Source: Methanocella_A sp049676595
GTDB taxonomy: Archaea > Halobacteriota > Methanocellia > Methanocellales > Methanocellaceae
Length of the DNA stretch: 64,000 nt
Assembly: GCF_049676595.1 (NCBI RefSeq)
Contig: NZ_CP187259.1
Span: 2,728,001-2,792,000 of the forward strand
Reading direction: 5' to 3'
Position 1 is the stretch's first letter; every line of letters begins with the position of its first letter. Shown one piece after another: positions 36,557 to 45,246 of this stretch. The notes under the pieces are model-generated. The model saw nothing but the letters and a program-made list of their open reading frames with translations, had not been told where the DNA came from and ran no database searches. The translations under genes and the position numbers were made by a program.

Positions 36557-37894
36557 TTACAGGCTCAGCTCTTGCCCATTTCTCAAAATGTGCACGGTCT
36601 GCCCGAACTCATAGCCGGTGTCTTCGGCCATCTCGGCGTAGGCGCTGTGCATCTCGAGGGTACCGTGGGCGGGTATGACGTGCTCGGGCTTGACCATCCT
36701 GAGCAGTTCCCAGTGGTCTTCCTTGTACGCGTGGCCGGACACGTGGACGTTGTCGTAGATCCTGGCGCCCTTCATCTTGAGCTTGGTCTCCAGCGAGTAG
36801 CGGTTTGCCATGTTGAGCTGGTTAGGGATCACGTTAGCGGAGAAGATGATCTTGTCGCCCGACTCGAGCTTGTAGTCGACTTCGCCGCTGGCAATCCTGC
36901 CCAGGATCGCGCCGGGCTCACCCTGGTGGCCGGTGATGATGGGGAGGTATTTCTCTTTACCGTCGTCCATGATGCGCTTGACTTCCTTGACGATGGACTT
37001 CCTGTAGCCGAAGATGCGGAGGTTGTCAGGCTTTTTCACGTAGCCCATCTTCAGGGCGGTACCATAGTAGCGCTCCATGCTGTTACCGAGGAGAACAGGT
37101 ATCCTGTTCATCTTTTCCGCCGCATCGATGATCGACTTCAGCCTGGCGATGTGCGAGGAGAAAGTAGTGACGAGTACGCCGCTTTCGGTTTCCTCGGTGC
37201 CCAGAAGAGCATCCCAGACTAGGTCCCGTGCGACCTTTTCGGACGGCGTCTTGCCGGACCGGGTGACGTTGGTGCTCTCGGTGATCATCGCGAGGACGCC
37301 TTCTTTGCCGATCTGCTTGAGCCTCTTGAAGTCAGGCACCTCTCCGACAACCGGGGTCCTGTCGATCTTGAAGTCGCAGGCGTAGAGAATGACTCCGTTC
37401 GGCGTGTGGACTGCGACGAAGGCGCAGTCGATGATGCTGTGCTGTACCCTGATGAGTTCGATGGAAATGTTCCTGGAGAGCTCCATAATCTGGCCGCAGG
37501 GCAGTGCGTTAACCTTGTTCGCCACGTCGAACTTGCGTTCGGACTCAATCTCCTGCTTGATCAGCTCGGCGGTAAACGGAGTGCCGATGACCGGGCACTT
37601 GTACCGGTGGGCCAGCTTGGGGACTGCGCCGATGTGGTCGAGGTGACCATGGGAGCAGACGATACCGATCACGTTGCCGTCAACGTTATTCATGATCTTG
37701 TCGTCGGGTATGGCCCCCATCTGGATGAGGTCGAGAGAATGCATCTTTTCTATCTCGGTTTCCTCGTGGATCTGAATCCGGTCCAGCCGGACACCCATGT
37801 CCATGACTACGATATCTTTTCCTACTCTTATGGCGGTCATGTTGCGGCCTACTTCCTCGTAGCCGCCGACCGCGATGATTCCTACATCTTTCAT
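36557..37894 (-). CDS. rnj: Archaeal ribonuclease J
   Basis: A 5'-3' exoribonuclease (and possibly endonuclease) of the metallo-beta-lactamase/beta-CASP family that degrades and trims RNA. The 445-residue protein has the metal motif H82-G-H84-L-D86-H87, YACDFKIDRTP, and the beta-CASP region with ITGHQGEPGAILGRI, FSANVIPNQLN and HVSGHAYKEDH, then PEHVIPAHGTLEMH. The start GGYEEVGRNMT is typical of RNase J. It ends the long leftward housekeeping run. The 90-bp gap to the upstream idi2 gene contains small inverted words (GTCCAACCTCTGGAC and GCCCATTACCGCTGGGC). Confidence 0.92.
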   Translation of the reverse strand: MKDVGIIAVGGYEEVGRNMTAIRVGKDIVVMDMGVRLDRIQIHEETEIEKMHSLDLIQMGAIPDDKIMNNVDGNVIGIVCSHGHLDHIGAVPKLAHRYKCPVIGTPFTAELIKQEIESERKFDVANKVNALPCGQIMELSRNISIELIRVQHSIIDCAFVAVHTPNGVILYACDFKIDRTPVVGEVPDFKRLKQIGKEGVLAMITESTNVTRSGKTPSEKVARDLVWDALLGTEETESGVLVTTFSSHIARLKSIIDAAEKMNRIPVLLGNSMERYYGTALKMGYVKKPDNLRIFGYRKSIVKEVKRIMDDGKEKYLPIITGHQGEPGAILGRIASGEVDYKLESGDKIIFSANVIPNQLNMANRYSLETKLKMKGARIYDNVHVSGHAYKEDHWELLRMVKPEHVIPAHGTLEMHSAYAEMAEDTGYEFGQTVHILRNGQELSL

Positions 37895-37984
37895 TAGTAT
37901 TACATCCTGTAACTTATCTCCGGGCGTAAATCACGTCCAACCTCTGGACGTGTGCCCGTTACCTTTGGGCATAGGTTTTGCCCA

Positions 37985-39058
37985 TTACCGCTGGGCAAAA
38001 GAAGCCCATTTGAAGCCCCTTGCCTCCAGGTACTCACGGGTGTGGCCTGTGATGACTGCCGGGGCTCTTCTCAAAGCTTCGATCGACTGCGCTCCCGTCA
38101 GGAACATCGTGGCGCGAAGCTCTTCGATATATACTTCCAGAACTTCCTGGACTTTCTCCGGGCTGTCTCTCGCCGCGGACACAAGCGGCAGGGCGATGCC
38201 AGCGAGGGATGCGCCGAGCGCTATAGACTTGGCTACCGTGACTCCGTCACGGATTCCGCCAGTGGCAATGATGGGCAGGCCTACGTCAGCCTCGATAATG
38301 CTTACTGCCGTGGGAATACCCCAGTCCCAGAACTTGCGGCCCAGGTGTTCGCCCATCCGGTCTTGCTCCATGCGGGCCCGGTACACTTCGACGCCCGCCC
38401 AGCTGGTGCCTCCCCGACCGCCGATGTCGAGGGCGGATGCGCCCGCTTTACGCAGGGCGTACGCATCGAGGTGGCTGATGCCTGCGCCGGTCTCTTTCAC
38501 GATGACCGGGACAGAAAGTCCGGAAGCGACTTCAGCGATTTTTTCGAGGCAGCCTTTTGCATCAAGGTCCCCTTCCGGCTGAATTGCCTCCTGCAGGAAG
38601 TTCAGGTGAATTGCAAGCGCGTCAGCATCGATCATCTCGACCGCCCGCTCGATCTTCTCCAGCTCATAGTGGAGGATCTGCGGAGCGCCGATGTTACCGT
38701 ATATGAAGGCCTTCGGCGCCACGTCACGAACCACCCGGTAGGAATCTTCCTGAGCCGGGTCTTCCAGGGCAGCCCGCTGGCTGCCTACGCCGATGCCTAT
38801 GCCAAGCGCTTCTGCTGCTTTCGCGAGGTTGGCGTTCACCAGGGTAGTTTCCGGGTGGCCGCCAGTCATGGAAGCGATCATGATAGGAGAGTTAAACAGA
38901 TGTCCGAGGAACCTGGTCTCGGTTGAGACGTCAGCCTTATCGATCTCCGGCAGGCACCTGTGGATCAGCTCCACGTCGTTGAAACCGTTGCCGTGAGACT
39001 CCACTTTTTCGGTGACGCAGATGTCCAGATGCTCGATCTTCCTTCTTGAGGTTCCCAT
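37985..39058 (-). CDS. fni: Isopentenyl-diphosphate delta-isomerase, type 2
   Basis: Interconverts IPP and DMAPP with FMN and NADPH; it supplies the allylic primer for archaeal lipid synthesis. The 357-residue protein has the family start (RKIEHLDICVTEKVE), NSPIMIASMTGG, GIGVGSQRAALED, HLNFLQEAIQPEGD with the catalytic Gln, VPVIVKETGAGIS, the FMN-phosphate region DIGGRGGTSWAGVE, and IATGGIRDGVTVAKSIALGA. It lies 3 bp after ipk and follows mvk, so it forms an isoprenoid-precursor operon. Confidence 0.93.
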   Translation of the reverse strand: MGTSRRKIEHLDICVTEKVESHGNGFNDVELIHRCLPEIDKADVSTETRFLGHLFNSPIMIASMTGGHPETTLVNANLAKAAEALGIGIGVGSQRAALEDPAQEDSYRVVRDVAPKAFIYGNIGAPQILHYELEKIERAVEMIDADALAIHLNFLQEAIQPEGDLDAKGCLEKIAEVASGLSVPVIVKETGAGISHLDAYALRKAGASALDIGGRGGTSWAGVEVYRARMEQDRMGEHLGRKFWDWGIPTAVSIIEADVGLPIIATGGIRDGVTVAKSIALGASLAGIALPLVSAARDSPEKVQEVLEVYIEELRATMFLTGAQSIEALRRAPAVITGHTREYLEARGFKWASFAQR

Positions 39059-39061
39059 GTT

Positions 39062-39829
39062 TTAGTCTCCGTGAATCAGCGTGCCTTTGCACGTCCCTCT
39101 CAAAAATCCGGACACGTTGCCGGGCGTCTCCGCGTTGAAGACAAGCGACGGGATGCCCGATGCAGCCAGATCCATCAGCTCTGTGATCTTGCCGTACATG
39201 CCCCCGGTGACGTCGACGCCTCCGGAGCCCGACAGAGCATCTTTCACAATGCCGATGTTCGAGGGTGATATTTCTTCTATGATCTTAAAGTCCTTTGCAT
39301 ATACCCCGTCGACGTTGGTGCCGATGCCCACTTTTTTGGCATTGAGCGCCTTCGCCAGGGCGGCTATGATCTGGTCGCCCGAGAGTATATCTATACCTCT
39401 TGTCCGGTCGGCTGCGACGTCCCCGTGCAGCACCGGAACAATGCCCCGGGAAAGCAGCTCGTCGATCACGTCCATGCAGACGGAGTCGAGGCGGCCGTCC
39501 TTGAGCACGCAGATCGAGAGCGGGTGAATGGGCACGGCATATACACCGTTCTGGTATAGCTGATCGATGATCATGCCATTCAGCGTCTTGACTGCGAGGT
39601 GAGTTGGCCAGATACCTTTGATGCTCGTCTCGTTGAGGCCAGCCTTGAGGCCGAACTCTTTCGCCTGGTGGTGGCCGAACGAGCCTGCGCCGTGGATGAG
39701 CACGAGCTTCGAGCTCAGGCCCTGACTAATCTCAGCGGCGATGCGGGAGATGTGCTCCGGCCGGGCGGTGGAGCTCCGGCCCTTGTCCGTGAGAACGCTG
39801 CCGCCGATCTTGAGCACGATGACGCTCAT
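39062..39829 (-). CDS. ipk: Isopentenyl phosphate kinase
   Basis: Phosphorylates isopentenyl phosphate to IPP, the last step of the archaeal alternative mevalonate pathway. This 255-residue amino-acid-kinase-fold protein has VLKIGGSVLTDKGRSSTAR, LIHGAGSFGHHQAKEFGL with the IPK-diagnostic His, and VPVLHGDVAADRTRGIDILSGDQI. GTNVDGVYAKDF and the C-terminal DVTGGMYGKITEL complete it. It overlaps mvk by 4 bp and is followed by idi2. Confidence 0.93.
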   Translation of the reverse strand: MSVIVLKIGGSVLTDKGRSSTARPEHISRIAAEISQGLSSKLVLIHGAGSFGHHQAKEFGLKAGLNETSIKGIWPTHLAVKTLNGMIIDQLYQNGVYAVPIHPLSICVLKDGRLDSVCMDVIDELLSRGIVPVLHGDVAADRTRGIDILSGDQIIAALAKALNAKKVGIGTNVDGVYAKDFKIIEEISPSNIGIVKDALSGSGGVDVTGGMYGKITELMDLAASGIPSLVFNAETPGNVSGFLRGTCKGTLIHGD

Positions 39830-40725
39830 TCTCTCCGCACCCCTTCCGCCGTGGGCTTAGTGATGAAGCTGTCTCCGCAGGACTTGCCGATCGCTGTGGC
39901 GATCTCCCTGCACTTGTCCGGCTCGCAGAGCGCTACCATGCAGCCTCCCCCTCCGGCCCCGGTGATCTTGGCGCCGTAGGCGCCACACGACCGTGCCGCG
40001 TTCACCTGGACAGAGAGCTCGGGGATACTGACGCCGATGGCGTCCAGCAGGCCCTGATTTACGTTCATGAGCTCCCCGATAGACTTGTAGTCGTTTTTGG
40101 CGACCAGCTCTTCGCCCCGGGTTGACATGTTGCCGATACAGTCCATGATACCGTCGATGATCTCCGGGTAGCGCTCCTTAAGTGTCCTCACTCTCGAGAC
40201 CATTCGGGACGTGGACTTGGAGATACCAGTATAGCCCACGACAACGCCGCAGGTTATGGGAGGCAGCTTCTTTTTATCGGGCACGATGACCGTTCCACCC
40301 ATCGTCGACACGAAAGTGTCGGTCGGGCTGGCTGCGCCCTGAACCTCCAGCTCAGTCTGGTGGCCCATAGCGGCGATCTCTTCGAGGCTCAGGTTAGTCT
40401 GAAATTCGTCGTTCAGTGCGGCGATCGTGGCGATAGTGACAGCGGCTGAAGAGCCGAGGCCTGATGCGACCGGAATCTTCGACGAGACGCTGATGTTGAT
40501 TCCGTCGACAGAGGCAAACCTCTGGAACTTTTTCAAAGCCACTTTGATGTACTGATTTTTGTCGGGCTCGTCCTTAAAAGCAGACTGGATGCGGACTCCC
40601 TGGCGGGAGGATGTGATCTCGACCGTTGTCCTGAGGTCGATGGCACACGCTATCGCCCGCTTGCCGTAGACGACCGCATGCTCTCCGAACAAAAAGACCT
40701 TTCCGGGGGCAGAATACTTGACCAT
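39826..40725 (-). CDS. mvk: Mevalonate kinase
   Basis: Phosphorylates mevalonate with ATP. The 299-residue GHMP kinase has APGKVFLFGEHAVVYGKRAIA, the ATP-binding motif IPVASGLGSSAAVTIATIAAL, TDTFVSTMGGTV and the C-terminal AKITGAGGGGCMVAL. Starts ATG behind AAGGGTG. It opens the mvk-ipk-idi2 isoprenoid set, preceded by a MEMO gene 7 bp upstream. Isoprenoid products would serve archaeal ether lipids and any UbiA/CruF product encoded 5 kb away. Confidence 0.93.
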   Translation of the reverse strand: MVKYSAPGKVFLFGEHAVVYGKRAIACAIDLRTTVEITSSRQGVRIQSAFKDEPDKNQYIKVALKKFQRFASVDGINISVSSKIPVASGLGSSAAVTIATIAALNDEFQTNLSLEEIAAMGHQTELEVQGAASPTDTFVSTMGGTVIVPDKKKLPPITCGVVVGYTGISKSTSRMVSRVRTLKERYPEIIDGIMDCIGNMSTRGEELVAKNDYKSIGELMNVNQGLLDAIGVSIPELSVQVNAARSCGAYGAKITGAGGGGCMVALCEPDKCREIATAIGKSCGDSFITKPTAEGVRRE

Positions 40726-40732
40726 AACACCC

Positions 40733-41521
40733 TTATACTATTGTCATTCCCGCGTATCCGACTACCTGGCTGTCGCCGGTAACGTCGCCGCTGGTCGCAT
40801 ATTTGACCAGGCGAGCCTTACTGGCACCCCGGGCACCGCAGACCATCATCGCGGTCGCGATGGGCCCGTAGCCGCAGGCAGTTGCGTTTAAGCGGTACAG
40901 ATCATCATAGAAGGCAGGGACATCCAGTTTTTCGATGTCTTTGATCAAGGTCGTGTCCTTTTGCTTTGCCACGCTTACGTGCTCGTAATGGGTAAAGTCG
41001 CTGGATGCCACGATGACTACCTGCCGGTCGTATTTGCCAAGCGCTGAGATCAGCTCGGTAGCAACTTCCTTAACTGAATCATAGTCCTGCATGCCCAGGC
41101 ATATCGGAACTATTTTGAAATCCTTAAAGAAGTACTGCAGGAAAGGTACTTGCACTTCGATCGAATGTTCGCTCTGGTGTGCAACTTCGTCCCGGTCTAT
41201 GATACCGTCCAGCAATTTGACAAAATCCTCATCTATATCTACTGGGCCGAGGGGTGTTTCCCACGGCTGGGTGGAAACGGCGACTGGGGACCCGACACCA
41301 TAGTGGCTTGGGCCCAGCAGCACAAAAGTAGGGGCGCCCCGGATGGACGCGTATACGTCGGCTGCGACGCCGCCCGAGTAGATATAGCCGGCATGAGGCA
41401 CGACGATGCCGCAGGCTTTGATCTTTTCCCGCTGCTCCGCCGGGGCGAGCCTCGCGATGAGGCTGCGCACCTCTTTTTCGGAGCCGGGGTAGAACTGTCC
41501 CGCAACAGCCGGCCTTCTCAT
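40733..41521 (-). CDS. amrB: MEMO family protein (AmmeMemoRadiSam system protein B)
   Basis: A 262-residue MEMO1-like protein with the start MRRPAVAGQFYPGSEKEVRSL and the His-rich set VPHAGYIYSGGVAADVY, LLGPSHYGVG, HSEHS-like QSEHSIEVQVPFLQYF and SSDFTHYE. MEMO proteins are related to extradiol dioxygenases and bind metal. In prokaryotes they co-occur with an AMMECR1 protein and a radical-SAM enzyme (AMMECR1-Memo-RadiSAM system), and neither is in this window. In many archaea MEMO sits, as here, between rpsB and the mevalonate genes. Confidence 0.9.
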   Translation of the reverse strand: MRRPAVAGQFYPGSEKEVRSLIARLAPAEQREKIKACGIVVPHAGYIYSGGVAADVYASIRGAPTFVLLGPSHYGVGSPVAVSTQPWETPLGPVDIDEDFVKLLDGIIDRDEVAHQSEHSIEVQVPFLQYFFKDFKIVPICLGMQDYDSVKEVATELISALGKYDRQVVIVASSDFTHYEHVSVAKQKDTTLIKDIEKLDVPAFYDDLYRLNATACGYGPIATAMMVCGARGASKARLVKYATSGDVTGDSQVVGYAGMTIV

Positions 41522-41544
41522 AATGATCTATGCGATCTCCGGGT

Positions 41545-42168
41545 TTAAATCTCCGACTCGAAATCGTTGACGGTGTAGCTGAAGCCCTGCTCTTTCCTCT
41601 CGTTGGTGACTTCGCGGGCGAGCAGCCAGTAGACCAGCGCCAGTGCCTTGCGGCCCTTGTTGTTGGTCGGGATGACTAAGTCGATGTTCGAGGTCATGTT
41701 GTTGGTGTCGCACATTGCAACTACGGGCACACCGATGTTGATGGCCTCGTTGACTGCCTGTGCGTCGCCGATCGGGTCGGTAACTACGACAACGTCCGGT
41801 TCTGCGAAGAACATGTAGACGGGGTTGGTCAGCGTGCCGGGGATGAACCTGCCTACGATGTGCTTTGCGCCGATGGCCTTAGCGAACATCTCAGCGGGGT
41901 GCTGGCCGTACTGCCTGGCGCATACGACTAAGACGTTGGCCGGCTCGTACCTGGACAGGAACCTGGCTGCGGCGCGGATGCGCTCGTCGGTGCTCTGGAC
42001 ATCCAGAACGTACAGGCCGTCGCTCCTGACCCTGTAAATGAACTTCTTCATGTCCTCAGTCTTTTGCTGCGTACCGATGTGCACGCCTGCAGCAAGGTAC
42101 TCATCCATCGGTATCAATGACTGGTAATTCTCATCTCTAATCTCTCTGACATTTTCTGTTTCTGCCAT
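41545..42168 (-). CDS. rpsB: 30S ribosomal protein S2
   Basis: A 207-residue small-subunit protein (uS2). Family regions are LAAGVHIGTQQKTEDMKKFI, the strand ANVLVVCARQYGQHPAEMFA, GRFIPGTLTNP, PDVVVVTDPIGDAQAVNEA and DLVIPTNNKGRKALALVYWLLAREV. Starts ATG with AAGGAG 9 nt upstream. It follows enolase after about 105 bp that contain three stem-loops, an arrangement typical of archaeal ribosomal protein-RNAP-enolase-S2 operons. Confidence 0.96.
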   Translation of the reverse strand: MAETENVREIRDENYQSLIPMDEYLAAGVHIGTQQKTEDMKKFIYRVRSDGLYVLDVQSTDERIRAAARFLSRYEPANVLVVCARQYGQHPAEMFAKAIGAKHIVGRFIPGTLTNPVYMFFAEPDVVVVTDPIGDAQAVNEAINIGVPVVAMCDTNNMTSNIDLVIPTNNKGRKALALVYWLLAREVTNERKEQGFSYTVNDFESEI

Positions 42169-42220
42169 TTTTTGACAACTCCTTTATTAGTAAACTATCA
42201 ATGTTTATGATTGTAAAATG

Positions 42221-42287
42221 GAAAGTCCCGTTGGGGACTTTCTAATGGAACGCCCGTGGCTTTCCACTAAAGCCCTCACAGAGGGCT
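42221..42287 (-). terminator. Three stem-loops between eno and rpsB
   Basis: GAAAGTCCC-GTTG-GGGACTTTC (42221-42242), GTGG-CTTT-CCAC (42256-42267) and AGCCCTC-ACA-GAGGGCT (42271-42287, overlapping the enolase stop) follow one another in the eno-rpsB gap. No long T-run follows. They probably modulate read-through or protect transcript ends. Confidence 0.5.
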
Positions 42288-43490
42288 CTCCGTCATTCTG
42301 TCGCTGCCTATTTCTTCTCCGATCCGGATCAGCTCGTTCAGCTTGGCAATCCGCTCTCCGCCTACCACACCGGTCTTGATCATCTCGCAGCCGAAGGCGA
42401 CTGCCAGGTGAGCGATGGTGTTGTCGGTGGTTTCGCCGCTCCTGTGGGACATAATCGTCGCATAGCCATAAGTTTTGCCCAGCTTGATGGCTTCGTACGT
42501 ATCCGTCACAGTGCCGATCTGGTTTGGCTTGATCAGGATAGCGTTGGCGGCTAGATTTTCGATTCCCTGCTCGATACGCGAAACGTTGGTTACAAACAGA
42601 TCGTCTCCGCAGATCAGGCATCTGTCGCCTACCAGTTCAGTAAGCCTTGCGAAGCCCTCGAAGTCGTTCTCCTGCAGACCATCTTCGACGTAGTACAGGT
42701 TATACTCGTCTATAAGGCTTGCAAGGTATTCGATCTGCTCCTCGGTCGTACGCTTTGTATCTTTGTAGACGTAGTGATTGCCGTCCCAGAGTTCTGTTGC
42801 GGCTACGTCCAGGCCGAACCTAATCTCGAAGCCGAGTTCGCCCGAGACTTCGTCGACCGCCTTGCTGACGATCTCAAAGGCTTTGGAGTCCTTAATCTGG
42901 GGAGCCCAGCCGCCTTCATCGCCCTTGTGGCAGATGATGCCCGAGTCGGTAAGCAGCTTCTTGACCCGCTTGTGGACAAGCGTGTTGGCGTAGACTGCCT
43001 GCTCGATAGTAGGTGCCCCGATCGGCGTGACGAGAAACTCCTGAATATCCGTCGCTCCCTTAGCGTGCGCGCCTCCGCCGAGCACGTTACCCAGCGGGTA
43101 CGGCATCGAGGGGAACGCTCCTCCGAGGTAGCGGTATAGCGGCATGTGGAACGCGGCTGCGGCGGCCTTGGCAGTAGCCATGGAGAGCGCGACAGACAGG
43201 TTGCCGCCGATGTTGCTGAAGTTATCCGTACCGTCGATTTCGTGGAGCAGATTGTCAATGTCTTCCTGGTCGGCTGCATATTCGCCGATCAGCTGGTCGA
43301 TGACTTCGGCCTCGAGCTTCGCGAGAGCGTCTTCCACAGATATGGCCACGGCCTCGTAAGAGCCCGTTGAAGCACCTGCTGGCGCTGCTGCCACACCATA
43401 GTTGCCATCGTCAGTGTATACTTCGACTTCGATGGTAGGGTTGCCCCTGCTGTCGAAAATTTTCCTTGCCAGGATTTCGTCAATGATCAA
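42276..43490 (-). CDS. eno: Enolase
   Basis: Converts 2-phosphoglycerate to phosphoenolpyruvate for gluconeogenesis/glycolysis. The 404-residue protein has ARKIFDSRGNPTIEVEVYT, GASTGSYEAVA, the catalytic Glu region GDEGGWAP, the metal ligand regions FGLDVAATELW and YYVEDGLQENDFEG, LIKPNQIGTVTDT with the catalytic Lys and MSHRSGETTDNTIAHLAVA. The start is TTG with GGGAGGT 7 nt upstream; no in-frame ATG lies near. It follows rpoK, as in many archaea. Confidence 0.95.
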   Translation of the reverse strand: MIIDEILARKIFDSRGNPTIEVEVYTDDGNYGVAAAPAGASTGSYEAVAISVEDALAKLEAEVIDQLIGEYAADQEDIDNLLHEIDGTDNFSNIGGNLSVALSMATAKAAAAAFHMPLYRYLGGAFPSMPYPLGNVLGGGAHAKGATDIQEFLVTPIGAPTIEQAVYANTLVHKRVKKLLTDSGIICHKGDEGGWAPQIKDSKAFEIVSKAVDEVSGELGFEIRFGLDVAATELWDGNHYVYKDTKRTTEEQIEYLASLIDEYNLYYVEDGLQENDFEGFARLTELVGDRCLICGDDLFVTNVSRIEQGIENLAANAILIKPNQIGTVTDTYEAIKLGKTYGYATIMSHRSGETTDNTIAHLAVAFGCEMIKTGVVGGERIAKLNELIRIGEEIGSDRMTESPL

Positions 43491-43555
43491 ACTTCATACC
43501 TCCCATTAAAATAATATTCCCGGAATATTATACGTGCACGGATAAGAAAAAGATA

Positions 43556-43792
43556 TCAGGACGACGTAGCGACCTCACGCCTTGCCGACTTATTGATCTT
43601 GCGGACGGTGATTGGCACCAGACTCTGCTCTAGCTCGAGGATAGCAACTTCGATAGGCTCTACGGTCTTCGGATTCTTGGCGAGGACTGGCGCACCCATG
43701 GATATTTGCAGCGCCCTTGCGCCTATGATCCTGGCACGCTCGTAGCGAGTATAACGGTCCCTAATTTCTTTGCTGGTTGATTTAACTTCCAA
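43556..43792 (-). CDS. rpoK: DNA-directed RNA polymerase subunit K
   Basis: Archaeal homolog of Rpb6, part of the core RNA polymerase near the clamp. The 78-residue protein has the family core YTRYERARIIGARALQISMGAP, then EPIEVAILELEQSLVPITVRK. The start is a TTG at 43792 behind a GGGGTG-type ribosome-binding site, and the short N-terminal tail is as expected for archaeal RpoK. It sits between tRNA-Pro and enolase. The C-terminal ARREVATSS tail is a little longer than in most relatives. Confidence 0.93.
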   Translation of the reverse strand: MEVKSTSKEIRDRYTRYERARIIGARALQISMGAPVLAKNPKTVEPIEVAILELEQSLVPITVRKINKSARREVATSS

Positions 43793-43990
43793 AAAGACAC
43801 CCCCTGGTGATAAGATAGTGTACTGTGAAACGAGTTTGCACTAAAACACAGTGTACACTAAAAACGTGATTCTGTGTATGTGAACAATAAACATTAGACA
43901 TACGATGATTAAATCTGCCCTGGATTTGCCCCGGGAATCCCCCCGAGTGGTTACAGACACAACGCTAAATGCGTTGCGAATAAAGATGGT

Positions 43991-44068
43991 TGGTGGGATC
44001 GCTGAGATTTGAACTCAGGTTTCCGCGTCCCGAACGCGAAAGGATGGACCAGGCTACCCCACGATCCC
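43991..44068 (-). tRNA. tRNA-Pro (anticodon CGG)
   Basis: On the minus strand a 78-nt cloverleaf can be folded. The acceptor GGGATCG pairs with CGATCCC, followed by the discriminator A and an encoded CCA. The anticodon stem TCGCG/CGCGG encloses the loop TTCGGGA, so the anticodon is CGG. The T stem CTGAG/CTCAG carries the loop TTCAAAT. No intron is apparent. It lies between rpoN and rpoK in the same orientation and is probably processed from their transcript. Confidence 0.93.
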
Positions 44069-44081
44069 AACGCATCTTTAT

Positions 44082-44297
44082 TTACTGGTACGGTGCCAGC
44101 ACATCGACGAGTTCAACGTGCGAAAGCAGCATGCGTCTGCAGCAATACCGCTCTACGCCCAGATCGTCGAGGATGTCGCCGACCTTCAGTACTTCGCCCT
44201 GTTGCAGGTTCTTTTTTCGCTCTTCGACGCGGGCTTTATATTCTTCCCACACATCGGAGATTGCCTTGCCACAGGTGAAACATCTGACGGGTATCAT
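44082..44297 (-). CDS. rpoN: DNA-directed RNA polymerase subunit N
   Basis: Archaeal homolog of Rpb10, a small zinc-binding core subunit. The 71-residue protein has the diagnostic start MIPVRCFTCGKAISDVWEEY and the second zinc half ERYCCRRMLLSHVELVD; the four Cys (CxxC...CC) are all present. An in-frame ORF extends 87 codons further upstream, but only through the hairpin spacer and out of frame with rpsI, so the true start is the ATG at 44297. Confidence 0.95.
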   Translation of the reverse strand: MIPVRCFTCGKAISDVWEEYKARVEERKKNLQQGEVLKVGDILDDLGVERYCCRRMLLSHVELVDVLAPYQ

Positions 44298-44318
44298 TTG
44301 ATGATTGTCTCCAGTTAT

Positions 44319-44391
44319 ATTGGGGGGGATGTCCCCCAATAGGTTAATTGGGATTTCTCCCAATATATCTCTCGGGGTTTCCCCCCAAGAG
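44319..44391 (-). other. Run of three hairpins between rpsI and rpoN
   Basis: ATTGGGGG-GGATGT-CCCCCAAT (44319-44340), ATTGGGA-TTTC-TCCCAAT (44347-44364) and an imperfect CTCGGGG/CCCCAAGAG-type hairpin (44370-44391) follow each other. The first two share the same ATTGGG...CCCAAT base with changed stem length. They may set processing or relative expression within the ribosomal operon. Confidence 0.5.
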
Positions 44392-44392
44392 C

Positions 44393-44803
44393 TTAACGGT
44401 ACGACTTCTGGAACTTGGCTCTTGCGCCAGATCCGCCGTAGTTCTTCGGCAGCTTCTGCCTGACATCGTTGACAAGCAGGTTCCTGTCGTGCGCGATGAA
44501 TGCGTCGCGAAGCGCGACGTCGTTGGTCCAGTTTACGATGCCCCTTGCGATTGCGCAACGAGCAGCCTCTGCCTGGCCCATGAAGCCTCCGCCACGGATC
44601 TCGACGTTTATGTCAAGTGCCTTTGCGATCTCGGAGCCAGCGATGATCAGAGGCTCGGAGATCTTGAGCCGGACGAGCTCGTTCTCCAGTGCATCTAAGC
44701 GGACCTTGTTGATCCTGATGACACCGGTGCCCTTCCGGACAGTGGCGCGGGCGATTGCGGTCTTGCGCTTGCCGCTTGTGGTTAAAACTTTCTTCTCGGC
44801 CAT
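44393..44803 (-). CDS. rpsI: 30S ribosomal protein S9
   Basis: A 136-residue uS9 protein. Family regions are TSGKRKTAIARATVRKGTG, the helix region GGGFMGQAEAARCAIARGIV and the C-terminal KNYGGSGARAKFQKSYR whose end reaches the decoding site. Its start is 10 bp after the rplM stop, so it is co-transcribed in the order L18e, L13, S9, RpoN. Confidence 0.96.
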   Translation of the reverse strand: MAEKKVLTTSGKRKTAIARATVRKGTGVIRINKVRLDALENELVRLKISEPLIIAGSEIAKALDINVEIRGGGFMGQAEAARCAIARGIVNWTNDVALRDAFIAHDRNLLVNDVRQKLPKNYGGSGARAKFQKSYR

Positions 44804-44813
44804 GTGATCACCT

Positions 44814-45233
44814 TCAGAACTTTGCTCCCAGCAGCTTGGATATCTCGCCGAGCTTTACGTACTTGAACGAGCTCAGGCGGTTGTAGCTGGCCTGTTCCAG
44901 AGTCTCGGACGGCTGGCCGGCGAACTCCGTCGGAGTGCCGATGAAGACCTGAAGCCTTGCCATTGCGTCCTTGCCACGCTGCATCTTGTAAGGCAGCATG
45001 CCCCTGACAGTCCTCCTGAGGATCTGGTCCGGGCGCTTGGGGAAGTACGGGCCCTTTTCGGTCGTGCCGCGCACGAGGGTCTGCCGGTACTCTGCTAAGC
45101 TGTTGACCCGGGAACCGGATAAGATCGCCTTTTCGGCGTTGATGATAATGATCTCGTCGCCCTCGAGAAGCTTCCTGGCAACCAGACTGGCAAGCCTGCC
45201 GACGATGAGTCCATCTGCGTTGATTAAAACCAT
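44814..45233 (-). CDS. rplM: 50S ribosomal protein L13
   Basis: A 139-residue uL13 protein. Family regions are INADGLIVGRLASLVARKLLEGDEIIIINAEKAILSGS, the GPYFPKRPDQILRRTVRGMLPY segment and FIGTPTEFAGQ. It lies 13 bp after the L18e stop and 10 bp before rpsI. Confidence 0.96.
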   Translation of the reverse strand: MVLINADGLIVGRLASLVARKLLEGDEIIIINAEKAILSGSRVNSLAEYRQTLVRGTTEKGPYFPKRPDQILRRTVRGMLPYKMQRGKDAMARLQVFIGTPTEFAGQPSETLEQASYNRLSSFKYVKLGEISKLLGAKF

Positions 45234-45246
45234 GTCTTTTGCCTCC

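Noticed and set aside
44298..44558. N-terminal extension of RpoN with repeated GEIP-type residues
   Set aside because: The repeats in the translation are produced by the hairpin spacer and the frame then overlaps rpsI; RpoN proteins start at MIPVRC.
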